Positions 43,173-52,109 of a stretch of DNA of 64,000 bases are shown in pieces. Made by a program: the position numbers and the translations under genes. The stretch's first letter is position 1; the number at the start of each line of letters is the position of its first letter. Source of the DNA: Gammaproteobacteria bacterium (GTDB lineage Bacteria > Pseudomonadota > Gammaproteobacteria > Pseudomonadales > Azotimanducaceae); the NCBI GenBank assembly GCA_026706385.1, contig JAPOYV010000110.1, forward strand, positions 1 through 64,000, in the 5' to 3' direction. A model generated the notes under the pieces. The model saw nothing but the letters and a program-made list of their open reading frames with translations. It made no database searches and was not told the DNA's origin.

Positions 43173-43556
43173 TTACTGCTGCCGCTGTCCTTCCCGCGCC
43201 GGACCCCGTCCTCCCGCTCGCCCACGCTGGCCGGCCCGCATCTGCGCCATCATCTCCCGGTACGTGGCCATCTGATCCTCGCTGAGTACCTCGCCGAGTT
43301 TCTTCTCCGTTGATGCCATCACGGCCTGCATCCTGTCGCGCACAGCACGCCGATCACCGGTATCCCTTGCCTCCTGCATCAGGGCGCGCCGTTGCTCGGC
43401 CTGTTCGCCGAGAATCTTCTCCACTTCAACGGTTTGCTCGTCCGACAGACCCAGTGCAGTCTGTAGACGATCCAGCATCGAACCGCGCTCTTGCGCGTTT
43501 GCGCCCAAGCCTAGCGTGACCAAAACAACCAAGGCAGCTAACGACGGTGCTTTCAT
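43173..43556 (-). CDS. Periplasmic Spy/CpxP-like (LTxxQ) small protein
   Basis: A 127-residue exported helical protein. The signal peptide is followed by two LTxxQ-like motifs, LGLSDEQ and VLSEDQMATYREMM, and a long helical region rich in Glu, Arg and Met. The C-terminus is Gly/Arg/Gln-rich. Spy-like proteins act as ATP-independent periplasmic chaperones or metal sensors. ATG 43556 gives the signal peptide; the longer in-frame extension upstream has no homology. Confidence 0.78.
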   Translation of the reverse strand: MKAPSLAALVVLVTLGLGANAQERGSMLDRLQTALGLSDEQTVEVEKILGEQAEQRRALMQEARDTGDRRAVRDRMQAVMASTEKKLGEVLSEDQMATYREMMAQMRAGQRGRAGGRGPAREGQRQQ

Positions 43557-43584
43557 GGGGTTCCTTCGAGGGTAGCTTGTGCAC

Positions 43585-43590
43585 ATTGTA
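43585..43590 (-). promoter_or_regulatory. Candidate -10 element of the Spy-like gene
   Basis: The minus strand reads TACAAT, 28 bases before the ATG at 43556, a good match to the sigma-70 -10 consensus. Confidence 0.4.
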
Positions 43591-43646
43591 CGGTCCGTGA
43601 CGTCGCACCCGTCGGCTGGCGCGCGATCTTGGACCGACACCCGGGT

Positions 43647-43689
43647 TGCCACGTATCTATCGATGTGGCACTCTGGCGTACCAGTGGCA
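43647..43689 (+). promoter_or_regulatory. Candidate VapB operator/promoter with GTGGCA repeats
   Basis: TGCCAC (43647-43652) is inverted to GTGGCA at 43665-43670, and a second GTGGCA follows at 43684-43689, just before TATACG. Repeated half-sites of this kind are usual for autoregulated AbrB-type antitoxins. The exact binding pattern is inferred. Confidence 0.4.
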
Positions 43690-43732
43690 TATACGAGAAT
43701 CGTGTCGGAGACAACCGTTGGCAGAACAGACC

Positions 43733-43981
43733 ATGGCACGACCCCAGGCAAGCATCACGTTGGGGGCTCAAGGACGGCTCGTGCTACCCGCGCCTTTCCG
43801 CAAGGCGCTCGATCTGTCGGTAGGCGAGCACCTCGTGGTCCGGCTGGAGGCCGACCATCTGGTGATCGAGAAATCCGCCGCGGTGGAACGTCGGGTACAC
43901 CAACGGTTCCGCAAGGCCGATGGGCGCAGTTTGGCCGACGAACTCATCGAAGAACGGCGCCGTGAAGCCGCGAGCCCCTAG
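43733..43981 (+). CDS. AbrB-type antitoxin of a VapBC module
   Basis: An 82-residue protein with an N-terminal SpoVT-AbrB domain (ITLGAQGRLVLPAPFRKAL, DLSVGEHLVVRLE) and a basic helical tail that should bind the PIN toxin. The ATG 43733 was preferred over 43646 because the domain begins here. The toxin gene follows after 9 bp. Confidence 0.88.
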   Translation: MARPQASITLGAQGRLVLPAPFRKALDLSVGEHLVVRLEADHLVIEKSAAVERRVHQRFRKADGRSLADELIEERRREAASP

Positions 43982-43990
43982 GAACCACGA

Positions 43991-44371
43991 GTGAGCGTCG
44001 TACTGGACTCGTCGGCGCTACTCGCCTACCTGCAACAGGAGCCCGGTGGCCAAGGCGTAAGGCAGGTCCTCGACCAGGCCGTGATGTCCACGGTCAACTG
44101 GGCCGAGGTGGTCGGCAAGGCACGCACCGCGCAGGTCGACACCGCCGGCTTGTTGTCCGAGCTCGAAGCGCTGGGGCTTTCGGTGCTCCCGTTCTCAGCA
44201 GCGCAGGCGGAACTCGCAGGCAGCCTTGTTGCGGTGGCGAAGCCGCTTGGGCTGTCGTTGGGTGACCGCGCCTGTCTCGCCGTTGCGATGGACCGCCGGG
44301 AGAAGGTCTACACGGCCGATCGGACGTGGACTGCACTTGCCGCGGATGTCCAAGTCGAGACGATCCGCTGA
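43991..44371 (+). CDS. PIN-domain ribonuclease toxin (VapC-like)
   Basis: A 126-residue PIN domain. The acidic metal-binding residues are all present: Asp6 (VVLDSSALL), Glu39 (NWAEV), Asp92 (LGDRACLA) and Asp110 (TADRTW). VapC enzymes cleave tRNA or rRNA and are held inactive by the upstream antitoxin. The start is GTG, with AGGAACCACGA upstream. Confidence 0.9.
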   Translation: MSVVLDSSALLAYLQQEPGGQGVRQVLDQAVMSTVNWAEVVGKARTAQVDTAGLLSELEALGLSVLPFSAAQAELAGSLVAVAKPLGLSLGDRACLAVAMDRREKVYTADRTWTALAADVQVETIR

Positions 44372-44398
44372 AGACCATGGCCGCGCAAGCGACGTGTG

Positions 44399-44404
44399 TA
44401 GAAT
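44399..44404 (+). promoter_or_regulatory. Candidate -10 element of the amidohydrolase gene
   Basis: TAGAAT lies 34 bases before the ATG at 44439. Confidence 0.3.
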
Positions 44405-44438
44405 CGAGACGAAACGGCACACTTGAGGGAGAGGGACG

Positions 44439-45605
44439 ATGAAACCCATTTCGGCGGATTCGCACGTCGTGGAGGGGCGGGACGTGTTCACAGGGCTCGC
44501 GGAACGCTTCGGCGACGAGGCACCGCGCATCATGGATGTCGGCGATCAAGTGGACGCCATCGTCGTACCGGCCCGCGGCATGCGCGGGGTCAGCGTGGCG
44601 CGTATGGGCATGGCCGCGACCCGGTTGGCGCGCAACGAGCCGTTGAAGCGCAAACCAGGGCACAAGCCGGACGTCGCGCACATGAAGGACCCCGAGCTTG
44701 TGGCGCTCTTCAACAGCGGCTACGCCGGCATGCGCAAGGGCCTTGTCGACGGCGCGCACCGCTACGAGGACCAGGACGCCGACGGGCTCGCCGCGGAGTT
44801 CCTCTACCCAGGCTTCTTCGGCATGTTCGGCATGGCCAATACGGCGCTGCAGGTGGCGCTGCAGAAGAATTACAACGACTGGCTGCACGACTACACGACG
44901 GCGTCGAAAGGGCGCCTCTTCGGCCTCCCCGCAATCCCCGTCCAGGATCCCGAAGCCGCCACCGAAGAGATCGACAGGGTCATCAAGATGGGCTTCAAGG
45001 GCGGCTGCATCCCGTGCACGTCACCAGCCGATGCGCCGTACTACGACGACGTCTACGAGCCCATCTGGGCGCGCGCCGAGGAGGCCGGATTCCCGCTCTC
45101 CATGCATGTCGGGTGCAACGCCTATCTACCGAAGGAGCGTCGCAACACCGCGCATCGCCCGGACGCCATCGCCGACTACGCGGCGACCCAGGGCACCGTG
45201 CAGCGGACCATCGTCGAGTTCATGTGCCGAGGCGTCTGCGAACGCCATCCCAACCTCAAGATCGTCGTCGCCGAGTTCAACGCGGGCTGGATCGCGCACT
45301 GGCTGGATCGCGTCGACCAGGGCCTTCAGCGGGAACGGCGCAACATGGACGAGCCGTTCACCGGGACGCCCCCGCACGAGGTCTGGCGCCGCCAGTTCTA
45401 CGCGACCATCGAGGATGATCGTCCGGCGCTCGCGACACGCGAAATGATCGGGCTCGACAACCTGATGTGGGGCTCCGACTACCCGCACACCGACTCGACG
45501 TGGCCCTGCTCGAACGACGTGCTCGACGAGTTGTTCGAGGGAGTCGAGGAGACGCACCGCGCGAAGATCACGCGGGACAATGTGAAGGCGCTGTACGGAG
45601 TTTGA
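44439..45605 (+). CDS. Amidohydrolase family 2 metal-dependent hydrolase
   Basis: A 388-residue TIM-barrel hydrolase. The entry ISADSHVVE carries the first metal ligands (Asp7, His9), MHVGCN holds a later histidine, and LMWGSDYPHTDSTWP contains the conserved aspartate of the amidohydrolase-2 family (ACMS decarboxylase and related enzymes). GAGGGAGAGGG precedes the ATG. The reaction may be decarboxylation or hydrolysis. It is convergent with the serine hydrolase; their stops are only 3 bp apart. Confidence 0.88.
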   Translation: MKPISADSHVVEGRDVFTGLAERFGDEAPRIMDVGDQVDAIVVPARGMRGVSVARMGMAATRLARNEPLKRKPGHKPDVAHMKDPELVALFNSGYAGMRKGLVDGAHRYEDQDADGLAAEFLYPGFFGMFGMANTALQVALQKNYNDWLHDYTTASKGRLFGLPAIPVQDPEAATEEIDRVIKMGFKGGCIPCTSPADAPYYDDVYEPIWARAEEAGFPLSMHVGCNAYLPKERRNTAHRPDAIADYAATQGTVQRTIVEFMCRGVCERHPNLKIVVAEFNAGWIAHWLDRVDQGLQRERRNMDEPFTGTPPHEVWRRQFYATIEDDRPALATREMIGLDNLMWGSDYPHTDSTWPCSNDVLDELFEGVEETHRAKITRDNVKALYGV

Positions 45606-45608
45606 GGC

Positions 45609-46733
45609 TTAGCCGAGCCCCTCGTAGAACCGCGCGGTTAGACTGGAACCGCGTTCGTCGCCGAGCATGTTCATGTCCATCTGGTTCATGACGTAGGACA
45701 GGCACGCACGGTTGGTGTGGTCGAGCAGGATCGTCGAGCCGCCGGCCCCGCCCCAAAAGCACATCTTCACGTCCTTCGGGACCCCGCTGGTGAAGAAGCC
45801 ACTCAGGCCGTACCCGATGCCGTGCCTGACACCCATGCCGGCCATCTCTCCTTGCTCGCGGAAGATCTGCTCGATGGTCGCAGGCGACACGAGGTTCACC
45901 CCAAAGGCGGTCCCGCCGTTGGCGATGGCGGTCTGAGCGCGCACGACCGAACGCGCGTTGCCATGCCCGTTCCCGGCCGGGATCTCGGCTTGGCGCCAGC
46001 CGTCTGTGTTCGTGGCCGGCGGCATGACATCCGGCGTGCCGTCCACGCGACCGCGCATGTACTCCGGCGTCATCTCCTCCGGCATCTCCGGAATCGCACC
46101 CCCCGACAGCATCTCCGCGGTGCGGCCAAAGTGCGCCTGATCGAGCCCGATGTGAAAGTCCACGCCCAGCGGAACAGCAACGTTCTCGCGGAAGAACGTC
46201 CCGAGCGACATGCCCGTGATGCGCCGGACGACCTCGCCGACGAGGAAGCCCTGCGTGAGCGCGTGATAGCCACACTCCTCTCCCGGCTGCCACCAGGGCT
46301 CCTGGCGCTCGAGTACGCCAATCACGTGGTCCCAGTCGTAGAGCTCTGCCTCGGTGAGCTTCTCGCCGAACCCCGGAAGCCCGGCGGTGTGGCCCATGAA
46401 GTGGCGGATCTCGGTCGACTCCTTGCCGTTCTGCCCGTACGCAGGCCAGTACTTCGTCACCGGATCGTCGAAGCTCAGTTCGCCCCGGTCGAAGAGCACG
46501 AGCGCGCAAAGCGCGGTCATCGTCTTCGTGGTGGAGAAGACGCATACGATCGTGTCCTCTTCCCACGGCAGTGTCTTCGCCCCGTCGCGATGCCCCGCCC
46601 AGATGTCCACGACGTATTCCCCGTCGACGGTCGCCGCGCAGCTCGCCCCGACATCGCCGCGCTCGGTGAAGTTGCGCTCGAACTCCTCGCGCAGCGCGCC
46701 GAACCTCTCGTCGCAGTAGCCGTGAATCTCCAT
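45609..46733 (-). CDS. Serine hydrolase, beta-lactamase/class C-like, copy 2
   Basis: A 374-residue enzyme with the SxxK motif STTK (residues 67-70) in VCVFSTTKTMTAL and conserved HFMGHTAGLPGF. EstB-like esterases of this family hydrolyse esters or lactones. ATG 46733 was preferred over the long upstream extension because GGGAGAAAGG directly precedes it and the extension is the antisense of the dikinase gene. No signal peptide. It is divergent from the dikinase gene. Confidence 0.87.
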   Translation of the reverse strand: MEIHGYCDERFGALREEFERNFTERGDVGASCAATVDGEYVVDIWAGHRDGAKTLPWEEDTIVCVFSTTKTMTALCALVLFDRGELSFDDPVTKYWPAYGQNGKESTEIRHFMGHTAGLPGFGEKLTEAELYDWDHVIGVLERQEPWWQPGEECGYHALTQGFLVGEVVRRITGMSLGTFFRENVAVPLGVDFHIGLDQAHFGRTAEMLSGGAIPEMPEEMTPEYMRGRVDGTPDVMPPATNTDGWRQAEIPAGNGHGNARSVVRAQTAIANGGTAFGVNLVSPATIEQIFREQGEMAGMGVRHGIGYGLSGFFTSGVPKDVKMCFWGGAGGSTILLDHTNRACLSYVMNQMDMNMLGDERGSSLTARFYEGLG

Positions 46734-46765
46734 CCTTTCTCCCTGCATGCCGACGGCCAACGACA

Positions 46766-46771
46766 AGCGTA
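46766..46771 (-). promoter_or_regulatory. Candidate -10 element of serine hydrolase copy 2
   Basis: The minus strand reads GCTACGCTTG; TACGCT lies 32 bases before the ATG at 46733. Confidence 0.4.
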
Positions 46772-46802
46772 GCTGCTTGCTGGAGAGGCTGCATGAACAT
46801 GT

Positions 46803-46808
46803 TACGGT
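46803..46808 (+). promoter_or_regulatory. Candidate -10 element of the pyruvate phosphate dikinase gene
   Basis: TACGGT lies 30 bases before the ATG at 46839, back-to-back with the divergent serine-hydrolase element. Confidence 0.3.
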
Positions 46809-46838
46809 TAGGCGCGTCGAACTCGCGGAGAGCATCGC

Positions 46839-49550
46839 ATGGCGGACCAGCGTCCTCGGTACGTGTTCGCGTTCGGCGCAGAGACCGATGGCAATGCGAA
46901 GATGCGCGAACTGCTCGGCGGCAAGGGCGCGAACCTCGCCGAGATGGCGCGCATCGGTCTCCCGGTTCCGCCTGGCTTCACCATCTCCACCGAAGTCTGC
47001 ACCTACTACTACGACAACGAACGCAGCTATCCGACCGGTCTCCGTGAAACGGTTCGCAACCAGCTCGCCTCGATAGAGACCCAGCAAGGCACGCGCTTCG
47101 GCGACGCCGGCGACCCGCTGCTGGTATCGGTACGCTCCGGGGCGCGCGAGTCCATGCCCGGGATGATGGACACCATCCTCAACCTCGGCTTGAACGACGA
47201 CACGGTGGAAGGGTTGGCGAGGCTCACCGGCGACCGGCGCTTCGCCTACGACTGCTACCGCCGTTTCATTCACATGTACGGCGACGTCGTGCTCGAAGTT
47301 CGCGCCGAGTCCGACCAAGTCGCCGATCCGTTCGAGGAACTCCTCGCCGCCGCCAAGCGCCAAGCCGGTGCCGCCCAAGACACCGACCTCGACGCCGACG
47401 CTCTATGGGCTTTGATCGAACGCTACAAGGGCCTTGTTGCGAAGCACGTCGGCGCGCCGTTCCCGCAGGACGTCCATGAGCAGCTCTGGGGCGCCATCGG
47501 CGCCGTGTTCGGCTCCTGGTCGAACGACCGCGCCGTCCTCTATAGACAACGCTACGGCATCCCGAGGTCGTGGGGCACCGCCGTCAACGTCCAGGCCATG
47601 GTGTTCGGCAACCGCGGTGCCGACAGCGCCACCGGCGTCGCCTTTACGCGCGACCCGGCGAACGGCGAGAAGACGCTGTACGGCGAGTACCTCGTCAACG
47701 CCCAGGGCGAGGACGTCGTGGCCGGTGTGCGCACACCGAAGGCCATCGCCGAGTTGGCCGAGGACATGCCGCCCATATACGACGAGCTTGACGAGGTGCG
47801 ATCGAAGCTCGAAGGCCATTTCCGCGACATGCAGGACTTCGAGTTCACGATCGAGAACAAGAAGCTCTACATGCTTCAGACCCGCAACGGCAAGCGCACC
47901 GGGCTCGCGGCCGTCAGGATCGCTGTGGACATGAACGACGAGGGGCTGCTCGAGCGCGACACCGCGCTCATGAAGATCCCCGCCGACTCGATCGACTCGC
48001 TGCTCGCGCCGATGTTCGACCCCGATGCGCTCGCCCGCGCCCACGAGATCGCACGTGGCCTGCCGGCGGGTCCGGGTGCCGCGACCGGTCGCATCGCCTT
48101 CACCTCCGAGGGCGCCGATGCCGCGACCAAGCGCGGCGAGCGCGTGATCCTGTGCCGCACCGAGACCAGTCCCGACGACTTGAAGGGAATGCTGGCTGCC
48201 GAAGGGATCCTGACGTCGCGCGGAGGCGTGTCCTCGCACGCCGCCCTCGTGGCGCGGCAACTGGGCAAGGTGTGCGTCTGCGGGGCCTCCGAAGTCGCCG
48301 TGGACTACGCCGCGCGAACGCTTGGCGTCGGCAACGTGTTGCTACGGGAGGGGGACGCGATTTCGTTGGACGGTTCGACCGGCACGGTCTACGCCGGCGA
48401 AATCGCGACTTCCCCGTCGGAGGTCCGGCGCGTACTTGCCGGCGACTTGGAGGCGTCCCGAAGCCACTGGTACGGCCTCTACCAGACGGTAATGAACTGG
48501 TCCGACGGTTTTCGCCACATCAAGGTACGCACCAACGCGGACACGCCGTCCATGGCCCGGGACGCCCTGGATTTCGGGGCCGAAGGCATCGGGCTGTGCC
48601 GCACGGAGCACATGTTCTTCGAGGGCGACCGCATCGACGACATGCGGCGCATGATCCTCGCCGCCGACGAAGGCGAACGGCGCGTGGCGCTCGCGCGGCT
48701 GCTGCCGTTCCAACGCGACGATTTCGCAAGCATCTTCGAGGCCATGGCCGGGCGACCCGTGACGATCCGTCTGCTCGATCCGCCGCTGCACGAATTTCTT
48801 CCGGGCGAGGCCGACGTGCGCCGCGCCCTCGCGGACAAGCTGGGTGTTTCGCCAGCCAAGGTCGAGGAGCGGGTGCACGACTTGACCGAAGTCAACCCGA
48901 TGCTCGGCTGTCGCGGCTGCCGGCTCGGCATTCTCTATCCCGAAATCACCGAGATGCAGAGCCGCGCCATTTTCGAAGCCGCGGTGGAAGCGCAACGCTC
49001 CGGCATCGAGGTCAATCCCGAAATCATGGTGCCCCTGGTCGGCTTCCGGGAGGAACTCGCCGACCAGACGGCCATCGTTCGCCGCGTCGCCCGCGAGGTC
49101 ATGGACGCGACCGGGGTCGAGCTCGACTACCAAGTCGGCACGATGATCGAGGTTCCGCGTGCCGCGCTCACGGCCGACGAGATCGCGAACGACGCCGAGT
49201 TCTTCAGCTTCGGCACCAACGACCTGACCCAGATGACCTTGGGATTGTCGCGCGACGATATGAACTCGTTCTTCGACCGGTACGTGCAGAAGGAGATCTA
49301 CGCCGCGAACCCGTTCGCCAGCATCGACGAGCACGGTGTCGGGCGGCTGATTACCGAGGCCGTGAACCGCGGCCGGTCGACCCGCAGCGACATCAAGATC
49401 GGAATCTGCGGCGAGCACGGCGGCGATCCGGCGTCCATCGAGTTCTGCCAGCAGGCAGGGCTCGACTACGTGAGTTGCTCACCGCCACGGGTACCCGTGG
49501 CCAGGTTGGCGGCGGCGCAGGCCGCGCTGTTGGAAGCCGACCGATCGTAG
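46839..49550 (+). CDS. ppdK: Pyruvate, phosphate dikinase
   Basis: A 903-residue, full-length enzyme that interconverts pyruvate, ATP and phosphate with PEP, AMP and pyrophosphate. The N-terminal ATP-grasp domain begins [20 protein letters not shown]. The phosphohistidine is His467 in [16 protein letters not shown]. The C-terminal PEP/pyruvate barrel shows [25 protein letters not shown] and the final ICGEHGGDP with the catalytic Cys. Such an enzyme supports gluconeogenesis or reversible PEP metabolism during growth on organic acids. A regulatory protein partner is not nearby. The GST gene follows 60 bp later. Confidence 0.95.
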   Translation: MADQRPRYVFAFGAETDGNAKMRELLGGKGANLAEMARIGLPVPPGFTISTEVCTYYYDNERSYPTGLRETVRNQLASIETQQGTRFGDAGDPLLVSVRSGARESMPGMMDTILNLGLNDDTVEGLARLTGDRRFAYDCYRRFIHMYGDVVLEVRAESDQVADPFEELLAAAKRQAGAAQDTDLDADALWALIERYKGLVAKHVGAPFPQDVHEQLWGAIGAVFGSWSNDRAVLYRQRYGIPRSWGTAVNVQAMVFGNRGADSATGVAFTRDPANGEKTLYGEYLVNAQGEDVVAGVRTPKAIAELAEDMPPIYDELDEVRSKLEGHFRDMQDFEFTIENKKLYMLQTRNGKRTGLAAVRIAVDMNDEGLLERDTALMKIPADSIDSLLAPMFDPDALARAHEIARGLPAGPGAATGRIAFTSEGADAATKRGERVILCRTETSPDDLKGMLAAEGILTSRGGVSSHAALVARQLGKVCVCGASEVAVDYAARTLGVGNVLLREGDAISLDGSTGTVYAGEIATSPSEVRRVLAGDLEASRSHWYGLYQTVMNWSDGFRHIKVRTNADTPSMARDALDFGAEGIGLCRTEHMFFEGDRIDDMRRMILAADEGERRVALARLLPFQRDDFASIFEAMAGRPVTIRLLDPPLHEFLPGEADVRRALADKLGVSPAKVEERVHDLTEVNPMLGCRGCRLGILYPEITEMQSRAIFEAAVEAQRSGIEVNPEIMVPLVGFREELADQTAIVRRVAREVMDATGVELDYQVGTMIEVPRAALTADEIANDAEFFSFGTNDLTQMTLGLSRDDMNSFFDRYVQKEIYAANPFASIDEHGVGRLITEAVNRGRSTRSDIKIGICGEHGGDPASIEFCQQAGLDYVSCSPPRVPVARLAAAQAALLEADRS

Positions 49551-49569
49551 GGCCCGGCCCGACTCTTGC

Positions 49570-49575
49570 TATGCT
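49570..49575 (+). promoter_or_regulatory. Candidate -10 element of the glutathione transferase gene
   Basis: TATGCT in CTTGCTATGCTTC lies 35 bases before the ATG at 49611. Confidence 0.4.
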
Positions 49576-49610
49576 TCGCGCCGCCCGCCGCTGCGCAACG
49601 AAGGAAACCC

Positions 49611-50237
49611 ATGCCACGCGACCTGACGCTTTACACCAATCCCATGTCACGTGGCCGAATGGTGCGCTGGATGCTCGAGGAAGTCGGCGCGAGCTACGAC
49701 GTCGAGATGATCTCGTACGACGGTGCCCTCAAATCCCCCGAATATCTCGCCATCAACCCCATGGGCAAGGTGCCCGCCATCCGCCACGGCGACATGGTGG
49801 TCACCGAAACCGCAGCGATCTGCGCCTATCTTGCCGACGCGTTCCCGGAATCCGGCATGGCACCGCTGCCCGACGCGCGCGCTGCCTACTACCGCTGGCT
49901 GTTCTTTGCGGCCGGCCCGCTCGAAGCCGCCACCTGGAACAAGATTGTCGGCTTCGAGGCGAACCCGGAACAGGAAGCCGGGTTGGGCTACGGCAACCTG
50001 GATACCGTCCTGAACGCCCTGGAAGGCGTACTGAAGAGCAACGCATACATTGCCGGTGACCGCTTCTCGGCTGCCGACCTGTACGTCGGCGCGCACCTCA
50101 ACCTGGACCTGAACCTCTTCAAGACCATCGATAGGCGCCCGGCATTCGTCGAATACACGAACCGGCTCACCGCGCGCGAAGCCTTCAAGCGCGCGGGCGC
50201 CTTGGACGATGCGCTGGCGGCCGCGCAGAGCCAATAG
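49611..50237 (+). CDS. Glutathione S-transferase-like protein
   Basis: A 208-residue thioredoxin-fold/helical protein. The N-terminal domain shows LTLYTNPMSRGRMVRWMLEE (Ser13 is the likely glutathione-activating residue), KVPAIRHGDMVVTETAAIC with the cis-proline loop, and the C-terminal helical domain has ADLYVGAHL. It probably conjugates or isomerises electrophiles. ATG 49611 was preferred over 49566 because the family core begins there and a candidate promoter lies between them. Confidence 0.85.
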   Translation: MPRDLTLYTNPMSRGRMVRWMLEEVGASYDVEMISYDGALKSPEYLAINPMGKVPAIRHGDMVVTETAAICAYLADAFPESGMAPLPDARAAYYRWLFFAAGPLEAATWNKIVGFEANPEQEAGLGYGNLDTVLNALEGVLKSNAYIAGDRFSAADLYVGAHLNLDLNLFKTIDRRPAFVEYTNRLTAREAFKRAGALDDALAAAQSQ

Positions 50238-50279
50238 CATCGCGTGGTCCCGGCCTTTTGACTCCCCGCGGGTCGTTCT

Positions 50280-50285
50280 TTGACA
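50280..50285 (+). promoter_or_regulatory. Candidate -35 element of the second D-aminoacylase-type gene
   Basis: A perfect TTGACA lies 51 bases before the ATG at 50337. The matching -10 is poor (ACGATC region around 50305-50310, spacing 19), so the assignment is weak. Confidence 0.25.
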
Positions 50286-50336
50286 ACCGCGCAGTAGTAG
50301 GCGCACGATCAGTCATTGGTAGAGGAGGGGCTACTG

Positions 50337-52073
50337 ATGACTGACTACGACGTGCTCATCAAGAACGGGACGATCGTCGACGGGACCCGCGTTCCACGCT
50401 TCAAGGGCGATCTCTGGATCAAGGACGGTCGCATCGCGCAGATCGGTGGACGCGCCACCGGCAAGGCGGCCCGGGAGATCGATGCCGAGGGCCTGATCGT
50501 CGCGCCGGGCTTCGTCGATCTGCACACCCACTACGACGCGCAGATCCAGTGGGACCCCTACTGCACGATCTCCGGCTGGCACGGCGTCACGTCGGTGGTC
50601 CTCGGCAACTGCGGCTTCGGCTTCGCGCCGGTGACGGTCGAGGGCCGCGACCGGGCGATGCTCACCATGTCGCGCACGGAGGCCATTCCGTTCGAGTCCA
50701 TGAAGGCCGGCATGATCTGGGACTGGGTGACCTTCCCGGAGTGGCTTGAGACCCTGGCGCGGATCCCCAAAGGCGTGAACTGCCTGACCTACATGCCCGT
50801 GGCGCCCCTGATGACCTGGGTGATGGGCCTCGAAGCGGCGAAGACGCGCCCGGCGACGCGCCAGGAGCAGGCCGAGATGAAGTCCCTGCTCCACGAAGCC
50901 ATGGACGCCGGCGCCTGCGGATTCTCCGTGCAGCGTCTCGGGGAGCATTCGGTCCAGGCCGACTTCGACGGGACGCCCATGGTCACCGACACCATGTGCG
51001 ACGAAGACGTCCTGGCGCTCGGTGAAGTACTCGCCGAACGCGACGAGGGGTTTATCCAGATCACGCAGTTCACCGGCGACCTCGAAAAGGACTTGGCGTT
51101 CCAGGAGCGACTGGCCGAAGTCAGCGGGCGACCGATCCTGCACAACATCGTCGCCGTCAGCCGGGAGAAGCCGGAAATCCATCGCAATCGGCTGCAATGG
51201 CTTGACGGTGCCAACGCCAAGGGCCTGCGCATCTTCGGACAGGGCGCCACCATACGCACGGGCTTCGCATTCACGCTGGAACACTGGAACCTCTACGACT
51301 CGAGTCCGGCCTGGAACCGCGCCACGACCGGCACGTTCGACGAGAAGATGGCCAAGTTCCAAGACGAAGAAGTCCGCGCCGCGATCCGTGCGGAAACCGA
51401 CGCCGCCATCGAGAAACTCGGCAGGACGCAGGCGCTCGGCGGACCGATCGAGGAACTCGTCATCCAGTCGGTTGACGACTGTCCGAACGCCGAAGCCCTT
51501 GAAGACTACGTCGGCAAGACGGTGCAACAGATCGCGGACGATGCGGGCAAGCATCCGATCGACGCCATGCTCGATCTCGCCGTCGAAGGCGGGCTCAAGG
51601 TGGAGTTCCTGGGCCGAGACCGGGGCCAGAACGCCGACTACATGGCGGAAATGATCACGGCACCGTACTCGATCCCCGGCGTCTCCGATGGCGGCGCGCA
51701 CACCAAGTTCTTCACCGGTGGTGCCTACACGACGGACTTCCTGGGATGGATGGTGCGCGACGAGAAGAAGGTCACCTTGGAGGAGGCGCATTACCGGCTG
51801 AGCTACCTGCCCGCGTTCGCCGCTGGCTTCCGCGACCGCGGTTTCCTCCGGGAAGGCGCGCCCGCGGACGTGGTGGTTTACGACCTCGACGCCTTGGAGG
51901 TCACGCCGACGTGGGTCGGCGAGGTCGCCCACGACTTCCCGGCCGACGAGTGGCGCCGCGTGCAGCACGCCAAGGGGTATCGAGCGATCCTGGTGAACGG
52001 CGTCACCACGTTCGAGGATGGCGAGTGCACGGGTAGCACGCCGGGCCAGTTGCTCCGCCACGGTCGCGCCTAG
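50337..52073 (+). CDS. N-acyl-D-amino-acid deacylase-type amidohydrolase, copy 2
   Basis: A 578-residue metallohydrolase related to the protein at 37502-39202. The entry is DYDVLIKNGTIVDGTRVP, the metal ligands are in FVDLHTHYDAQ (His63, His65), and GVTSVVLGNCGFGFAP follows. The C-terminal aspartate motif is in GVSDGGAHTKFF. GAGGAGGGG stands a few bases before the chosen ATG. The PQQ-dehydrogenase gene starts 36 bp after its stop, on the same strand, so these may form a unit. Substrate is unknown. Confidence 0.88.
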   Translation: MTDYDVLIKNGTIVDGTRVPRFKGDLWIKDGRIAQIGGRATGKAAREIDAEGLIVAPGFVDLHTHYDAQIQWDPYCTISGWHGVTSVVLGNCGFGFAPVTVEGRDRAMLTMSRTEAIPFESMKAGMIWDWVTFPEWLETLARIPKGVNCLTYMPVAPLMTWVMGLEAAKTRPATRQEQAEMKSLLHEAMDAGACGFSVQRLGEHSVQADFDGTPMVTDTMCDEDVLALGEVLAERDEGFIQITQFTGDLEKDLAFQERLAEVSGRPILHNIVAVSREKPEIHRNRLQWLDGANAKGLRIFGQGATIRTGFAFTLEHWNLYDSSPAWNRATTGTFDEKMAKFQDEEVRAAIRAETDAAIEKLGRTQALGGPIEELVIQSVDDCPNAEALEDYVGKTVQQIADDAGKHPIDAMLDLAVEGGLKVEFLGRDRGQNADYMAEMITAPYSIPGVSDGGAHTKFFTGGAYTTDFLGWMVRDEKKVTLEEAHYRLSYLPAFAAGFRDRGFLREGAPADVVVYDLDALEVTPTWVGEVAHDFPADEWRRVQHAKGYRAILVNGVTTFEDGECTGSTPGQLLRHGRA

Positions 52074-52109
52074 GCGATCCACCGCAAAGGAGGGGAGCGG
52101 CTCGGGCAG

